NCBI GenBank assembly: GCA_003538615.1
Contig: DPRT01000165.1
Location: 3,900 to 9,468, forward strand
Length of the DNA: 5,569 nt
Source of the DNA: Holophagaceae bacterium
GTDB lineage: Bacteria; Acidobacteriota; Holophagae; Holophagales; Holophagaceae
Direction: 5' to 3'
Shown piece after piece: positions 5,557 through 5,569 of this stretch. Position 1 is the stretch's first letter. Each line of letters starts with the position of its first letter. The translations under genes were made by a program, and so were the position numbers. The notes under the pieces are model-generated. The model worked only from the letters and a program-made list of their open reading frames with translations. It was not told the DNA's origin and made no database searches.

Positions 5557-5569
5557 AGGGGGCGGCGGC

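Noticed and set aside
1..5569. CRISPR array, tRNA or rRNA gene, insertion sequence, prophage or defence island
   Set aside because: I saw no direct repeat series, tRNA-like cloverleaf, transposase motif or terminal inverted repeat; the methyltransferase alone does not make a restriction or defence system.

Overview
This very GC-rich window (roughly 70% by eye) holds five complete or nearly complete genes plus the 3' end of a sixth. Gene content and style suggest a free-living, motile, Gram-negative-type bacterium. A bacteriohemerythrin beside tsaB-rimI, a soluble chemoreceptor and an NtrY-type kinase would fit Acidobacteriota of the Geothrix/Holophaga kind or a deltaproteobacterium-like lineage. 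This placement is an inference from gene style, not from a marker sequence.

Layout. Bases 1-98 (+) are the C-terminal end of a bacteriohemerythrin, a non-haem di-iron O2-binding protein. Bases 117-821 (+) are tsaB (tRNA t6A synthesis), coupled through an ATGA overlap to rimI (818-1252, +), a GNAT N-alpha-acetyltransferase. Convergent with rimI, and sharing 4 bp at the stop codons, is a soluble, shortened methyl-accepting chemotaxis protein with an N-terminal sugar-diacid-recognition domain (1249-2097, -). Upstream of it on the same strand is a DNA N4/N6-type methyltransferase with no restriction enzyme in view (2142-3362, -). Divergent from the methyltransferase across a gap of about 43 bp is a full-length NtrY-family sensor histidine kinase (3406-5505, +). 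The last 64 bases hold no recognisable gene, only a GC-rich hairpin.

How the genes relate. tsaB and rimI form a common bacterial housekeeping pair. The methyltransferase and chemoreceptor are probably co-transcribed, with 44 bp between them and a strong ribosome binding site for the second gene, but no functional link is evident. The NtrY kinase would need a response regulator (NtrX-like, sigma54 activator) that is not in the window. I see no tRNA, rRNA, CRISPR array, insertion sequence or prophage signature. I do not see a clearly new multi-gene system. The most unusual items are the soluble diacid-domain chemoreceptor with very short signalling arms, the solitary methyltransferase with a TSPPF catalytic motif, and the near-absent leaders in front of the plus-strand genes.
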